DNA of 64,000 nucleotides from Acidobacteria bacterium Mor1 (lineage in GTDB: Bacteria; Acidobacteriota; Polarisedimenticolia; Polarisedimenticolales; Polarisedimenticolaceae), in contig CP011806.1 of assembly GCA_001664505.1 (NCBI GenBank), forward strand, positions 5,814,152 to 5,878,151, read 5' to 3'. The notes under the pieces were generated by a model. It saw only the letters and a program-made list of their open reading frames with translations. It had not been told where the DNA came from and did no database searches. The stretch's first letter is position 1; each line of letters begins with the position of its first letter. A program made the position numbers and the translations under genes. Of the stretch, positions 42,516 to 51,859 are shown piece after piece.

Positions 42516-42677
42516 ATGAACGAGAATCGCAAGGCATTGCAGGGCACCCTCAACGTGCTGGGGGCCATCTTCCTGGTCGCCGGGCTCGGACTGGACGGCG
42601 GGCTGGCGCTGGCGCTGATCGGCGTCGCGGTGCTTTCCTTCTCGGGCGCGATTCTGACGGCGGTGGTCAGGAGCTGA
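42516..42677 (+). CDS. small membrane protein (53 aa)
   Basis: A 53-residue frame beginning at ATG 42516 with GGGAGGA 5-6 bases upstream. The N-terminal MNENRKALQ is polar. The remainder consists of two short hydrophobic stretches (about 11-29 and 30-49, rich in Gly/Ala/Leu) ending VVRS. It overlaps the end of the convergent haloalkane-dehalogenase gene by 11 bases. The SD and transmembrane profile support translation; function unknown. Confidence 0.6.
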   Translation: MNENRKALQGTLNVLGAIFLVAGLGLDGGLALALIGVAVLSFSGAILTAVVRS

Positions 42678-43560
42678 GTTCGATGAAACGGATCAGGAGG
42701 TCCGCCAGCTCCGGCCCCTTCTCTTCCTGCAGGAAGTGGCCGGCGCCCTCGATGGTGGTGTGAGGCTGGCCGGAAGCGCCGGGCACGAGCTTCTGCCAGG
42801 GACGTTCGCCGCCTCGGGTGATCGGGTCCTTGTCCGAGAAGCAGGTCAGGAACGGCTTGTTCCAGTTCTCGAAGGCCTTCCAGGCCGCGCGGTTGGCCTC
42901 GCTGGCCGGATCGTCCGGCCGGGTGGGAACGAGTGTGGGGAATGCTCGGGCGCCCGCCTTGTACTTGGCCGAGGGGAACGGCGCGTCGTAGCCGGCGATG
43001 ACCTCGTCACTCAAATCTTGCACGGTGCCCTTGTCGATGATCTTGCCGATGGGGAAGTAGGGGCTGCGTTTGGCGAAGAGCTGCCAGGCTTTGAACGCCG
43101 CGGGCAGGGGACGGTCCCCGGTCGGTAGGCCGCCGTTTCCGAGGGTGATGCGGGCGAAGCGCTCTTCGTTCTCGGCGGCGACCCGCAGGCCGATCAGCGA
43201 GCCCCAGTCCTGACAGAAGAGCGAGATGTTCCGGAGTTCGAGCGCTTCGAGAAAGCTGCGCATCCAGGCGACGTGCCCGGCGTAGCTGTAGTCCTCTTGC
43301 CGGGCCGGCTTGTCGGACTTGCCGAAGCCCAGCAGGTCCGGTGCGATCACCCGATGCCCGGCAGCGGCCAGGGGCGGGATCATGAAGCGATAGAGAAAAG
43401 ACCAGCTCGGCTCGCCGTGGAGCAGCAGGACCGGTGCGGCGTCCTGCGGTCCCTCCTCGACGTAGTGCATGCGCATCCCGTCGACCTCGACGTAGTGCGG
43501 GACAAAGGGGTAGTCGGGGAGGTTTGCGAAGCGGGCTTCGGGCGTGCGCAGCGCGTTCAT
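42667..43560 (-). CDS. haloalkane dehalogenase (alpha/beta hydrolase, HLD-I-like)
   Basis: A 297-residue alpha/beta hydrolase predicted to cleave carbon-halogen bonds hydrolytically. The nucleophile is D118 in FCQDWGSLIG, with the halide-binding Trp W119. The oxyanion region HGEPSW (48-53) contributes E50 and W53. The catalytic acid is probably D245 in SDKDPITRG, and the base H275 in GAGHFLQEE. The length equals the family norm. ATG 43560 follows GGAGGC, 13 bases after the CPBP protease gene. Substrate range cannot be told from sequence. Confidence 0.9.
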   Translation of the reverse strand: MNALRTPEARFANLPDYPFVPHYVEVDGMRMHYVEEGPQDAAPVLLLHGEPSWSFLYRFMIPPLAAAGHRVIAPDLLGFGKSDKPARQEDYSYAGHVAWMRSFLEALELRNISLFCQDWGSLIGLRVAAENEERFARITLGNGGLPTGDRPLPAAFKAWQLFAKRSPYFPIGKIIDKGTVQDLSDEVIAGYDAPFPSAKYKAGARAFPTLVPTRPDDPASEANRAAWKAFENWNKPFLTCFSDKDPITRGGERPWQKLVPGASGQPHTTIEGAGHFLQEEKGPELADLLIRFIELSS

Positions 43561-43573
43561 CGGGCCTCCCGGG

Positions 43574-45241
43574 TCACGAGTTTTCTTCCGCCGGGCCCTC
43601 GGCCGTGGCTCCGCCGCCGAAAGCCGAACGCCCGAGCCAGAGCAGCGCCGGGATCAGAGGGACCAGCAGGGTGCCGACCGCCACGGTGGTCGGGCCTGCC
43701 TCTCCGCTCCCCAGCCGGGTCCAGTTGAAGATGAACAGATCCGCCGTGTAGTGGGACAGCACCACCGTCAACGCGTCGTAGCGCAGGAACGCGATTCCCC
43801 AGACCGCTCCCACCAGGGTCAGCACCAGCGCCCGGGCCCAGAAGGGTTCGGCCGGCGGCAAGAAGTCGAGCTGGGTGTGGCTGAGGCCGTAGATCAGTGC
43901 AGGCACCAACACGGCGACCCAACGCCTGCCGCTGAGCTTGAGGAACCAGCTCCCGCCGAAGAAGCGGTAGCCGAGCTCCTCCATCAGCGCGACCATCAGG
44001 AAGAACAGAAGCGTGGCCAACGCCGGGCTCGAGGAGTTGATGGCGAAGAAAAAGAACCCGCGGGGCTGCAGGTCGGTGCGGGCGCCGACCTGCTGCAGAA
44101 GCAGCATCGCGGCCGCCATGGCGCCGCCGCAGAACAGGCCGATCAGGAATCCGCGCAGCGACGCGAGTCCGACCGCCGGATCCCACAATCGTCCGCGGGC
44201 CAGGATCCACAGGGAGCGCCCCCGGCCGGCGCCGAGCTCCCGGTCGAGGACGTCGCCGGCGGCGATCACCGCCAACATCGCCGGCACGATCCAGATGTTG
44301 AACATGCCCTGGAACACCAGGTACTGAAACGAGGCGCCGGCGTAGGACCAGAGCGGCTGCCAGTTGACGAACAGCGCCGGCGTGTCCAGCGCGCGGTTGA
44401 GCATGTAGCAGGCGAAGGCGATCAGCGGGAACAGCGCCGCCCGCCGCAGCTTGATCGTGCCGTCCCGCAGCCGCCGGATGAAGACGAAAAAGGCGCCGAG
44501 GACGGCGATGGCCACCAGGCCGTAACCCAGGGTGCCCAGCACGGCGTAGGGCTCCTGGTCGGCGACACGCTGACGGGCGGCGGCGCGGGGCACCGCCAGG
44601 CCGCGCCCGGCGTAGGTCACCCGGTCGCCGCCGACGGTCACCCAGGCCCGCTCCCGTAGCTCCGGCTCCTCCGAGAGCAGCCGCTCGAAGGTGAAGCGGT
44701 GATCCCGGCGCTCGGGCAGGTCGGTCAGGGTCGCCGAGATCTCGTTCCAGTCGGCGGCCTGTTGCCCCAGACCTTGTTCCAGCGCCTGGATCGCCAGCTC
44801 CCGGGCCGCATCCGCCTCGATGCGCGGGCCGGGTTCGTCCTCCTGCAGGCTGCGGCTCCACTGAACGATGCCGGTGTGGGGCAGGACCGAGACCCGGTAG
44901 GTTCCAGGCGGCGGCTCGTCGGGCCGGATCCGCCGCTTGAAGTAGACCTCGTAGTAGGCCAGGGGAAAGCCGTCACGCAGGCGCTCCTGGGCGGCCTCGC
45001 GACCGAAGGTTCGTTCCAGGTATTCGACGGCGGGGGAGTCGACCCGCAGACGGGCGCTGGAGTCGAACCCTTCGAGGTCGAAGCCCCGCTGGACAAGGAA
45101 CTCCCGTGCCTGCTGCCGGAGTGCACCCCGGTCGGCGTTGAGGTCCATGTCGAGCAGGGGCCACAGCTCGCCGAGCTGGGAGAAGAACAGGGCGCCGCAA
45201 AGCAGACCGCCGAGCAGCAGTGGGATGCCGATGCGTTTCAC
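43574..45241 (-). CDS. CPBP-family intramembrane metalloprotease with N-terminal PepSY-like domain
   Basis: A 555-residue membrane protein. An N-terminal helix (1-22) and a long extracytoplasmic region (about 25-225; repeats of FD.…, AREFLVQRGFDLEG) precede about eight transmembrane helices. The CPBP/Abi motifs are MEELGYRFF (EExxxR) and, further on, YGLSHTQLDF (HxxxD/N-like). These form the glutamate/histidine metal site of Rce1/CPBP proteases. Start codon GTG 45241. The N-terminal extension of about 200 residues is unusual for the family and may gate substrates. It is co-directional with the dehalogenase gene. Confidence 0.82.
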   Translation of the reverse strand: MKRIGIPLLLGGLLCGALFFSQLGELWPLLDMDLNADRGALRQQAREFLVQRGFDLEGFDSSARLRVDSPAVEYLERTFGREAAQERLRDGFPLAYYEVYFKRRIRPDEPPPGTYRVSVLPHTGIVQWSRSLQEDEPGPRIEADAARELAIQALEQGLGQQAADWNEISATLTDLPERRDHRFTFERLLSEEPELRERAWVTVGGDRVTYAGRGLAVPRAAARQRVADQEPYAVLGTLGYGLVAIAVLGAFFVFIRRLRDGTIKLRRAALFPLIAFACYMLNRALDTPALFVNWQPLWSYAGASFQYLVFQGMFNIWIVPAMLAVIAAGDVLDRELGAGRGRSLWILARGRLWDPAVGLASLRGFLIGLFCGGAMAAAMLLLQQVGARTDLQPRGFFFFAINSSSPALATLLFFLMVALMEELGYRFFGGSWFLKLSGRRWVAVLVPALIYGLSHTQLDFLPPAEPFWARALVLTLVGAVWGIAFLRYDALTVVLSHYTADLFIFNWTRLGSGEAGPTTVAVGTLLVPLIPALLWLGRSAFGGGATAEGPAEENS

Positions 45242-45253
45242 GGAAGGAGTCTA

Positions 45254-45281
45254 CAAAAGAAAACGGGCCCCGAGGGGCCCG
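45254..45281 (-). terminator. rho-independent terminator after the ferredoxin gene
   Basis: On the minus strand CGGGCCCC and GGGGCCCG (45264-45281) form an 8-bp perfect stem with a 2-base (TC) core, followed immediately by TTTTCTTTT (45254-45263 as A). It is the cleanest intrinsic terminator in the window. It separates ferredoxin from the CPBP protease gene. Confidence 0.92.
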
Positions 45282-45359
45282 TCGTCATCGTCGTTCGGCA
45301 TTCATCGCCGCCTCCAGGCGGCGACGTTGGTCGCAGCCGGTCGTACCGGCTCGGCCGCT

Positions 45360-45620
45360 CTACTTGTAGTAGTCGGCGTTCTTCTCGGTGTAGTCGGCCC
45401 ACTTCTCCGGCACGGCGTCTTCCTCGAAGATCGCCTCGACCGGGCAGGCCGGCTCGCAGGCGCCGCAGTCGATGCATTCGGCAGGATCGATGAACAGCAT
45501 CTTTTCCTTGTCGAACTTCTCGGTCTCGTCCTTGGTCGGGTGGATGCAGTCCACCGGGCAGACGTCGACGCAGGCGGTGTCTTTGGTTCCGATGCAGGGT
45601 TCGGTGATGACGAAGGTCAT
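45360..45620 (-). CDS. fdxA: 7Fe ferredoxin ([3Fe-4S][4Fe-4S])
   Basis: An 86-residue electron carrier. The first cluster motif CIGTKDTACVDVCPVDC has C-x7-C-x3-CP, i.e. the second CxxC cysteine is replaced, the hallmark of a [3Fe-4S] site. The second, CIDCGACEPACP, is a full [4Fe-4S] motif. The C-terminal AIFEEDAVPEKW…YYK matches Thermus/actinobacterial 7Fe ferredoxins. ATG 45620 has AAGGAGC 7 bases upstream. Monocistronic, with its own terminator. Confidence 0.95.
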   Translation of the reverse strand: MTFVITEPCIGTKDTACVDVCPVDCIHPTKDETEKFDKEKMLFIDPAECIDCGACEPACPVEAIFEEDAVPEKWADYTEKNADYYK

Positions 45621-45752
45621 TGGCTTGCTCCTTGTTGCCCGCCGACCGATCCCGACCGGGCGGCCGCTGGGGCCGCGCCGGGGAGCGTGTCTCCACGCGA
45701 GCTCTGACACAAAGATCGTAGACCCCGGGGCAAATCGCCGCCTTGACTGAGG

Positions 45753-46514
45753 TCAAGCACCCTTTTCGGCCTGTTTTGCCACCGCCTCAGCCGCCTTCCT
45801 GGCCGCCTCGGCGTCGCCCAGGTAGTAGTGCTTGACCGGTTTCAGCTCGGCGTCGAGCTCGTAGACCAGCGGGATCCCGGTGGGGATGTTGAGGCCGACG
45901 ATCTCCTCCTCGGAGATGTCGTCCAGGTACTTGACCAGGGCCCGCAGGCTGTTGCCGTGGGCGGCGATCAACACGTTCTTGCCGTCCTTGATCGCCGGAG
46001 CGATCTGCTCGTGCCACAGGGGCAGGAAGCGGTCGACGGTGTGCTTGAGCGCCTCGGACAGCGGCAGCTCCTCGTCGCTCAGGCCGGCGTAGCGCCGGTC
46101 GTGGCGCGGGTGCCGGTCGTCGTCGAGGGTCAGGGCCGGCGGCGGCGTGGCGTAGCTGCGGCGCCAGATCTTGACCTGGTCGGCTCCGTGCTTCTCGGCG
46201 GTCTCCGCCTTGTTCAGCCCCTGCAGCGCGCCGTAGTGCCGCTCGTTGAGCCGCCAGTCGCGGATCACCGGGAGCCACATCAGGTCCATCCCGTCGAGGG
46301 CGATCCACAGGGTGCGAATCGCCCGTTTCAGGGTCGAGGTGTAGGCCACATCGAAGGCGAAGCCCTCGTCCCGCATCAGCCGGCCGGCGGCGGTGGCCTC
46401 GGCGACCCCCTGCTCGGTCAGGTCGACGTCGGTCCAACCGGTGAAGCGGTTTTCCTTGTTCCATGTGCTCTGGCCGTGGCGCAGCAGCACCAGCTTGTGG
46501 GCGGTCTCGGACAT
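45753..46514 (-). CDS. gpmA: 2,3-bisphosphoglycerate-dependent phosphoglycerate mutase
   Basis: A 253-residue glycolytic enzyme interconverting 3- and 2-phosphoglycerate. The phosphohistidine motif [12 protein letters not shown] is at residues 8-19. [45 protein letters not shown] with the catalytic Glu/Arg, and [15 protein letters not shown] with the second His are all present. The length is that of the GpmA family. ATG 46514 follows GGAGG. It is divergent from rnhB. Confidence 0.97.
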   Translation of the reverse strand: MSETAHKLVLLRHGQSTWNKENRFTGWTDVDLTEQGVAEATAAGRLMRDEGFAFDVAYTSTLKRAIRTLWIALDGMDLMWLPVIRDWRLNERHYGALQGLNKAETAEKHGADQVKIWRRSYATPPPALTLDDDRHPRHDRRYAGLSDEELPLSEALKHTVDRFLPLWHEQIAPAIKDGKNVLIAAHGNSLRALVKYLDDISEEEIVGLNIPTGIPLVYELDAELKPVKHYYLGDAEAARKAAEAVAKQAEKGA

Positions 46515-46621
46515 CGGGAACCTCCGTGGGGGGAAGCCTGGATTATCGCGCGGCGGCCGCACCCTGGCAATGCCGCGACCGCGGGATTCGAACTCCCGGC
46601 GATCGTTTACAATCCGGGCCG

Positions 46622-47296
46622 ATGAGCGCCGCCCGACGATCGCAGAAACCGGCCAACGTCCGCGCCAGGGCCAGGCGGCGGATGGAGAAGCTGCTGACCC
46701 GCGAGCGGGAGCTGTGGGAGCAGGGGCTCTCCCGGGTTGCCGGCTGCGACGAGGCGGGCACCGGCCCCCTGGCCGGTCCGGTGGTTGCGGCGGCGGTGAT
46801 CTTCCCGCCGGGTGTCGGGTTGCTCGGGGTCGACGACTCCAAGACCCGCACCGCCGAGCAGCGGGAGCGGCTGGCGGGGGAGATCCGCGAGGCAGCGGCC
46901 GATTTCGCCGTGGCGGTGGTCGAGCCCGAGGAGATCGACCGGCTCAACATCTACCACGCGGCGCTCGAGGCCATGCGGCGGGCGCTGAGCGCCCTGGATC
47001 CGGTGCCGGAGCACGTGCTGGTCGACGGCCGGGCGGTCCCCAGGTTCGATCCGCCCCAGGAGCGGATCGTCAAGGGAGACGCCCGCTGCCACGCCATCGC
47101 GGCCGCCTCGATCCTGGCCAAGACCGAGCGGGACCGGCTGATGGCGGCCTTCGATGAGACCTTCCCCGGCTACGGTTTCGCCCAGCACAAGGGCTATCCG
47201 ACCCAGGAACACCGGGACGCCATTCGCCGCCTCGGCCCCAGCCCGATTCACCGCCGCTCCTTCGTGCTGATCCCCCAGCCCCGGCTGTTCGACTGA
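46622..47296 (+). CDS. rnhB: ribonuclease HII with a GTG in place of the GRG motif
   Basis: A 224-residue RNase HII that nicks at ribonucleotides in DNA. The four acidic residues are present: D43/E44 in [14 protein letters not shown], Asp in LVDGRAVP, and Asp of the C-terminal TERDRLM region. [17 protein letters not shown] is typical. The normally invariant Arg of the GRG motif (DEAGRGPL) is Thr here. ATG 46622 follows a TACAAT -10-like sequence by 8 bases (possibly leaderless). An internal ATG 46682 behind AGGCGG is an alternative and would remove a basic N-terminal extension of 20 residues. Confidence 0.9.
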   Translation: MSAARRSQKPANVRARARRRMEKLLTRERELWEQGLSRVAGCDEAGTGPLAGPVVAAAVIFPPGVGLLGVDDSKTRTAEQRERLAGEIREAAADFAVAVVEPEEIDRLNIYHAALEAMRRALSALDPVPEHVLVDGRAVPRFDPPQERIVKGDARCHAIAAASILAKTERDRLMAAFDETFPGYGFAQHKGYPTQEHRDAIRRLGPSPIHRRSFVLIPQPRLFD

Positions 47297-47309
47297 AGCA
47301 GGGGCCCGG

Positions 47310-47340
47310 TTCGACTCGCCCCTCTCGCTTGTCCTATAAT
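47310..47340 (+). promoter_or_regulatory. promoter of the sucC-sucD-ndk operon
   Basis: TATAAT at 47335-47340 is a perfect -10 box. TTCGAC (47310-47315) or TCGACT (47311-47316) may serve as a weak -35 at 18-19 bp. It lies about 120 bases before the sucC start, leaving a GC-rich leader. Confidence 0.55.
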
Positions 47341-47459
47341 CCCGCGCCTTTGCTCCCGGTCGATCCGGGCGCACCGCAACGCCGCCCCGGGCGGCCTGCC
47401 GTGAGCCGATCGAGCCCCCGGGGGCCCGTTCCAGATCCCTTCCGTGGAGAGCCATCCAG

Positions 47460-48680
47460 GTGAAGATTCACGAGTATCAGGCAAAAGGCGTGTTCCGCGA
47501 TCACGGCGTTCCGGTGCCCCGGGGCATCGTGGCGAGCACCCCGGCCGAGGCCAAGGCGGCCGCGGTGGAACTCGGCGGCGGGACCGTGGTGGTCAAGTCC
47601 CAGATCCATGCCGGTGGCCGCGGCAAGGGCACCTTCCAGAACGCCGACGGCCAGCAGGTGATGCGGCCGGCGGGGGACAAGCCCCTGGGCGGTGTCGTCG
47701 TCGTATCCGGGCCCGATGAGGCCGAGCAGATCGCCGGCCTGATGCTGGGCAACACCCTGGTGACCCACCAGACCGGTCCCGAGGGGCGGGTCGTAAAAAA
47801 GCTCCTGATCGAAGAGGGCATGGACATCAAGCGGGAGTTCTATCTCGCGGTGCTCCTCGACCGTGAAGTCGGCGGACCGATGTTCATCGCCTCCGCCGAG
47901 GGCGGGATGGACATCGAGACCGTCGCCGCCGAGCGTCCCGACGCGATCAAGAAGGTCGCCGTCGATCCCAAGGCCGGCTTCTCCGGCTGGGTCGGCCGCC
48001 GCCTGGCCTTCGAGCTGGGTCTGGACGAGCGGGTCAAGGAGACCGGCAAGCTGGTCGCCGCCCTGCACAAGTGCTTCATGAGCACCGACGCGTCGATGGT
48101 CGAGGTCAACCCGCTGGTCGAAACCGGCGACGGCCGGGTGCTGGCCCTGGATGCCAAGGTCAGCTTCGACGACAACGCGCTCTACCGGCATCCGGATCTC
48201 AAGGAACTGCGGGACCTCGACGAAGAGGACCCCCTCGAGGTCGAGGCCAGCAAGCACAACCTGAACTACATCAAGCTCGACGGCAGCGTCGGATGCATGG
48301 TCAACGGCGCCGGCCTGGCCATGGGCACCATGGACATCATCAAGTTCCACGGCGGCAGCCCGGCGAACTTCCTCGACGTGGGTGGCGGCGCCAACACCGA
48401 AATGGTGACCCAGGCGTTCCAGATCATTCTCGGTGACCCTAACGTCAAGGCGGTGCTGATCAACATCTTCGGCGGCATCATGCGTTGCGACGTGGTGGCC
48501 GAAGGGGTCGTCGCTGCGGCCAAGAAGGTGGGCGTCGAAGTTCCGGTGGTGGTGCGCCTCGAGGGCACCAACGTCGAGAAGGGCCGGGAGATCCTGCAGA
48601 ACTCCGGCCTCGATTTCATCGTGGCGAACGGAATGAAGGACGCGGCGGAGAAGGTCGTTGCCGCGGCGGGAGGTAACTAG
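47460..48680 (+). CDS. sucC: succinyl-CoA synthetase (ADP/GDP-forming) beta subunit
   Basis: A 406-residue ATP-grasp subunit that, with SucD, converts succinyl-CoA to succinate with substrate-level phosphorylation. N-terminal [11 protein letters not shown]...GVPVPRG, the nucleotide-binding [38 protein letters not shown], and [13 protein letters not shown]…[10 protein letters not shown] are present, with [17 protein letters not shown] at the end. The start codon is GTG 47460. The gene is followed by sucD after 2 bases and forms an operon with ndk. Confidence 0.97.
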   Translation: MKIHEYQAKGVFRDHGVPVPRGIVASTPAEAKAAAVELGGGTVVVKSQIHAGGRGKGTFQNADGQQVMRPAGDKPLGGVVVVSGPDEAEQIAGLMLGNTLVTHQTGPEGRVVKKLLIEEGMDIKREFYLAVLLDREVGGPMFIASAEGGMDIETVAAERPDAIKKVAVDPKAGFSGWVGRRLAFELGLDERVKETGKLVAALHKCFMSTDASMVEVNPLVETGDGRVLALDAKVSFDDNALYRHPDLKELRDLDEEDPLEVEASKHNLNYIKLDGSVGCMVNGAGLAMGTMDIIKFHGGSPANFLDVGGGANTEMVTQAFQIILGDPNVKAVLINIFGGIMRCDVVAEGVVAAAKKVGVEVPVVVRLEGTNVEKGREILQNSGLDFIVANGMKDAAEKVVAAAGGN

Positions 48681-48682
48681 CC

Positions 48683-49555
48683 GTGGCCGTGCTCGTCGAC
48701 AACAACACTCGTCTGCTGGTCCAGGGCCTCACCGGCCGTGAAGGAACCTTCCACACCGGCCAGGCCAAGGCCTACGGCACCCAGGTGGTCGCGGGGGTTA
48801 CCCCGGGCAAGGGGGGGCAGGAGGTCGAAGGTACCCCGGTGTTCAACACCGTGGCCGAGGCGGTGCGGGAAACCGGCGCCAACGCCAGCGTGATCTTCGT
48901 CCCGCCGCCGTTCGCCGCCGACGCGATCCTCGAAGCCACCGACGCCGGCCTGCCGCTGGTGGTCTGCATCACCGAGGGCATTCCGGCCCTGGACATGATG
49001 AAGGTCATGAGCGTGGTCGATTCCAGCGAGACCCGGCTGATCGGTCCCAACTGTCCCGGGATCATCACTCCCGAGCAGTGCAAGATCGGCATCATGCCCG
49101 GCCACATTCACAAGGCCGGCCCGGTCGGCGTCGTCTCCCGTTCCGGCACCCTGACCTATGAAGCGGTGGGGCAGCTCACCGGCCTGGGCATCGGGCAGAG
49201 CACCTGTGTCGGCATCGGCGGCGACCCGATCATCGGCACCACCTTCACCGACATGCTCGAGCTCTACGAGGCCGACAGCGACACCGAGGTCGTGGTCATG
49301 ATCGGGGAGATCGGCGGCAACGCCGAGGAACAGGCCGCCGACTACGTCAAGGCGCACATGTCCAAGCCGGTGGTGGCCTTCATCGCCGGGCAGACCGCGC
49401 CTCCAGGGCGCCGCATGGGCCACGCCGGTGCGATCATCTCCGGCGGCAAGGGTACCGCGTCGGAAAAGATGAAGGCGCTGCGCGCGGCCGGCATCCACGT
49501 CGTCGACACTCCGGCCACCATCGGAGACAAAGTCAAGGAAGTCATGGGTCGCTAG
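48683..49555 (+). CDS. sucD: succinyl-CoA synthetase alpha subunit
   Basis: A 290-residue CoA-binding subunit. The Rossmann CoA domain ([59 protein letters not shown]) precedes the ligase domain, which carries the active-site phosphohistidine in [21 protein letters not shown] 48683 lies 2 bases after the sucC stop, with GGAGG overlapping the sucC end, so the subunits are coupled. Normal length. Confidence 0.97.
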   Translation: MAVLVDNNTRLLVQGLTGREGTFHTGQAKAYGTQVVAGVTPGKGGQEVEGTPVFNTVAEAVRETGANASVIFVPPPFAADAILEATDAGLPLVVCITEGIPALDMMKVMSVVDSSETRLIGPNCPGIITPEQCKIGIMPGHIHKAGPVGVVSRSGTLTYEAVGQLTGLGIGQSTCVGIGGDPIIGTTFTDMLELYEADSDTEVVVMIGEIGGNAEEQAADYVKAHMSKPVVAFIAGQTAPPGRRMGHAGAIISGGKGTASEKMKALRAAGIHVVDTPATIGDKVKEVMGR

Positions 49556-49606
49556 TCGCGGCCCGTCATCTAACTCTAGAGATCTACGATCGAGGATCAG
49601 CGAACC

Positions 49607-50029
49607 ATGGAACGTACGTTTGCCATCATCAAGCCCGACGCCGTCGAACAGAAGTTCTCCGGCAAGATCATCGACCGCATCGAGCAGGAAGGGTTCAAGA
49701 TCCTTTCGATGCGCAAGACCCGCCTGACCCGTGTCGAGGCCGAAGGCTTCTACGCGGTGCACCGGGAGCGCCCCTTCTTCAACGACCTGATCAGCTTCAT
49801 GACCTCCGGTCCGGTGGTGCTGCTGGCGTTGGAAGCCGAGGGTGCGATTCTCAAGTGGCGCGGCGTGATGGGAGAGACCGATCCGGCCAAGGCGCCCGAG
49901 GGCTCCCTGCGCAAGCAGTTCGGCACCAACATCGAGCGCAACGCGACCCACGGTTCCGACGCGCCCGAAACCGCCGCCGAGGAGCTGGGCTACTTCTTCC
50001 GGAACATCGACCTGCTCGAAGCCCGCTGA
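49607..50029 (+). CDS. ndk: nucleoside diphosphate kinase
   Basis: A 140-residue enzyme that transfers phosphate among nucleoside di- and triphosphates. FAIIKPDAV at the N-terminus, the RPFFNDLI…SGPVV block, RGVMGETDP, and the active-site H115 in [10 protein letters not shown] are all present. ATG 49607 has GAGGATC upstream. It follows sucD by 51 bases, and its position gives a natural link from succinyl-CoA synthetase NTP formation to other NTPs. A strong hairpin follows. Confidence 0.97.
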   Translation: MERTFAIIKPDAVEQKFSGKIIDRIEQEGFKILSMRKTRLTRVEAEGFYAVHRERPFFNDLISFMTSGPVVLLALEAEGAILKWRGVMGETDPAKAPEGSLRKQFGTNIERNATHGSDAPETAAEELGYFFRNIDLLEAR

Positions 50030-50051
50030 GCCGGTCCTGAAGTCCGAGACC

Positions 50052-51797
50052 ATGCGCCCCGCGGATCCGGCCGGTCATCCCGCCGGTTCCGCGGGGCGTT
50101 CTCTTTGGTGGGTCGCCCTGATCGCGGCCCTGCTGATCCTCCCCGGCCTGGGTGCCCGCGATCTGTGGAACCCCAACGAGCCGACCTACGGCCTGGCCGT
50201 TGCCGAGATGCACGAGGCCGGCGCCTGGCTGGTCCCCACCGTCGGTGGCGAGCCCTTCGTCGAGAAACCCGCGCTCTACTTCTGGCTGGCCCGGCTCTCC
50301 GTGCTGGTGCTGGGCCTCAATGAGTGGGCGTTGCGGTTGCCGCTGGCGCTGACCGGCATCGTCGGCGTGGTGTTCTTCTTCGCCTTCGCCCGGCGCCATA
50401 TTCCCACCGGCGCCGGTTGGGCCACGGCGCTGTTCGCCACCACGTACATGGTCTTCTGGGGCTCCCGCTCGATCCAGATGGACCTGATGGTGATGGTCGC
50501 GAGTCTGTGCAGTGTTGGATTGCTCTACGGTTCGGCGTTCCCCGGCGCCGGCCGCGGGATCCCTCCCTGGAGGCGGGAGTGGGCCTGGCCGCTGGCCGGC
50601 CTGGCGGCGGGGCTCGGAGTCGCGGCCAAGGGCCCGGTGGCGCTGGTGCTGCCGCTCCTGATCTACCTGCCGTTCCTTCTGCTCGAACGTTACCGGGGGA
50701 ATCGGCCGGAGCCCCGGCCGGGAGGCTGGCACCCGCTGGTCACCGGTGCCCTCGCGATCGGCGTTTTTCTGCTGGCGGCGGAGCCCTGGTACCTGGCGCT
50801 GGGGATGACCGGGAACTGGGACCTGCTGATGGAGGTGCTGTTCCGCCAGAACGTGACCCGCTTCGTCGATGCCTGGGATCACGCCCAGCCCTGGTGGTAC
50901 TACCTCTACTATCTGCCCATCGACATGGCGCCGTGGATCTGGTGGGTTCCCTTCGCCGTCGGGCTGCCGAACCGCACCGGCGCGGAACGCCGGCTGCACC
51001 GGTTGAGCGGCTGGTGGATCTTCGCGGTGGTGTTGTTCTTCTCGCTGGCCGACAGCAAACGCAGCGCCTACATCCTGCCGGTCGCGCCGGCGGTGGCCTG
51101 GCTCGCTGCCTCGGTACTGGAACGGCTCGACCGCGGCGCTCTCGGCGCCGCTCGCCGCCTGGGGGCGCTCTCGGTATTCGTGGCGGTGGGAGCGCTGATG
51201 CTGATCGCGGCCCTCGTCGGCCGTCCGCAGCTGATCGAACGCTATCCCGAGCTTGCCGCCGAGGCCCGGGTGCTTGTCGGCATGGTCTCCGCCGGAGGGG
51301 CCCTGGTGCTGTTGGCCGCGCTCTGGCCCGGACATCGAGGCCGGTTCACCTCCCGGGCGTTCTTGTCCTTCGTCGTGGCGTTGTATCTCGTCGCGGGCTC
51401 CTGGTTCCTGCCCGCCGCCAACCGCTACAAGTCTCCCCGGGCCTTCGCCGAGCAACTGCAGCAGGCGGTGCCCGCCGAGGCGGAGTTGAGTTCCTGGGGC
51501 TTTTGGCGCTACCGGGGCAGCTACATGTTCTACGCCCGCCGCACCATTCCGAACCTGGACGGGCTCGACCAGCTCCGCGACTACTGGGAGCGTTCGACGC
51601 CGGTTTGCCTGTTGCTCCATGACGACCGGCTGGATGCGGCGAGTCCGGTGCTGGGCACGACACCTCCCAGGCTGCGCCGCACCATCGGCAGCCGCACGGT
51701 GTACCTCTTCTGCCGTGATGAGCCGGTGACCGCCATTGCCGGAATGCGCGCACCGCAGCGTGCCGGTCGATTGCCGGAGCTTCCTCCGGTTCGCTAG
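50052..51797 (+). CDS. glycosyltransferase family 39/ArnT-like membrane protein
   Basis: A 581-residue polytopic protein. An N-terminal TM (about 18-35) leads to the first luminal/periplasmic loop with DLWNPNEPTYGLAVAEM, equivalent to the D-E catalytic region of GT39/GT83 enzymes. GGEPFVEKPALYFWLARL follows, then about 11 TM helices. A C-terminal extracytoplasmic domain (about 450-560, YRGSYMFYARRTIPNLDG) completes it. It probably transfers a sugar from a polyprenyl phosphate to lipid A, protein or polymer. ATG 50052 lies just before the 5' arm of a terminator-like hairpin; no good alternative start exists before the first TM. Confidence 0.85.
   Translation: MRPADPAGHPAGSAGRSLWWVALIAALLILPGLGARDLWNPNEPTYGLAVAEMHEAGAWLVPTVGGEPFVEKPALYFWLARLSVLVLGLNEWALRLPLALTGIVGVVFFFAFARRHIPTGAGWATALFATTYMVFWGSRSIQMDLMVMVASLCSVGLLYGSAFPGAGRGIPPWRREWAWPLAGLAAGLGVAAKGPVALVLPLLIYLPFLLLERYRGNRPEPRPGGWHPLVTGALAIGVFLLAAEPWYLALGMTGNWDLLMEVLFRQNVTRFVDAWDHAQPWWYYLYYLPIDMAPWIWWVPFAVGLPNRTGAERRLHRLSGWWIFAVVLFFSLADSKRSAYILPVAPAVAWLAASVLERLDRGALGAARRLGALSVFVAVGALMLIAALVGRPQLIERYPELAAEARVLVGMVSAGGALVLLAALWPGHRGRFTSRAFLSFVVALYLVAGSWFLPAANRYKSPRAFAEQLQQAVPAEAELSSWGFWRYRGSYMFYARRTIPNLDGLDQLRDYWERSTPVCLLLHDDRLDAASPVLGTTPPRLRRTIGSRTVYLFCRDEPVTAIAGMRAPQRAGRLPELPPVR
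50055..50105 (+). terminator. strong hairpin terminator of suc-ndk, overlapping the next start codon region
   Basis: CGCCCCGCGGA (50055-50065) pairs perfectly with TCCGCGGGGCG (50088-50098); inside it CCGGC pairs with GCCGG. TTCTCTTT follows (50099-50106). This looks like an intrinsic terminator 25 bases after the ndk stop. It covers the first 15 or so codons of the glycosyltransferase frame. Confidence 0.75.
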
Positions 51798-51859
51798 ACT
51801 GGCCGAATGATCCTGTTCGCCGACTGCAGACGGGTCCGTGCCCGCCACCGGGTGGCCGT

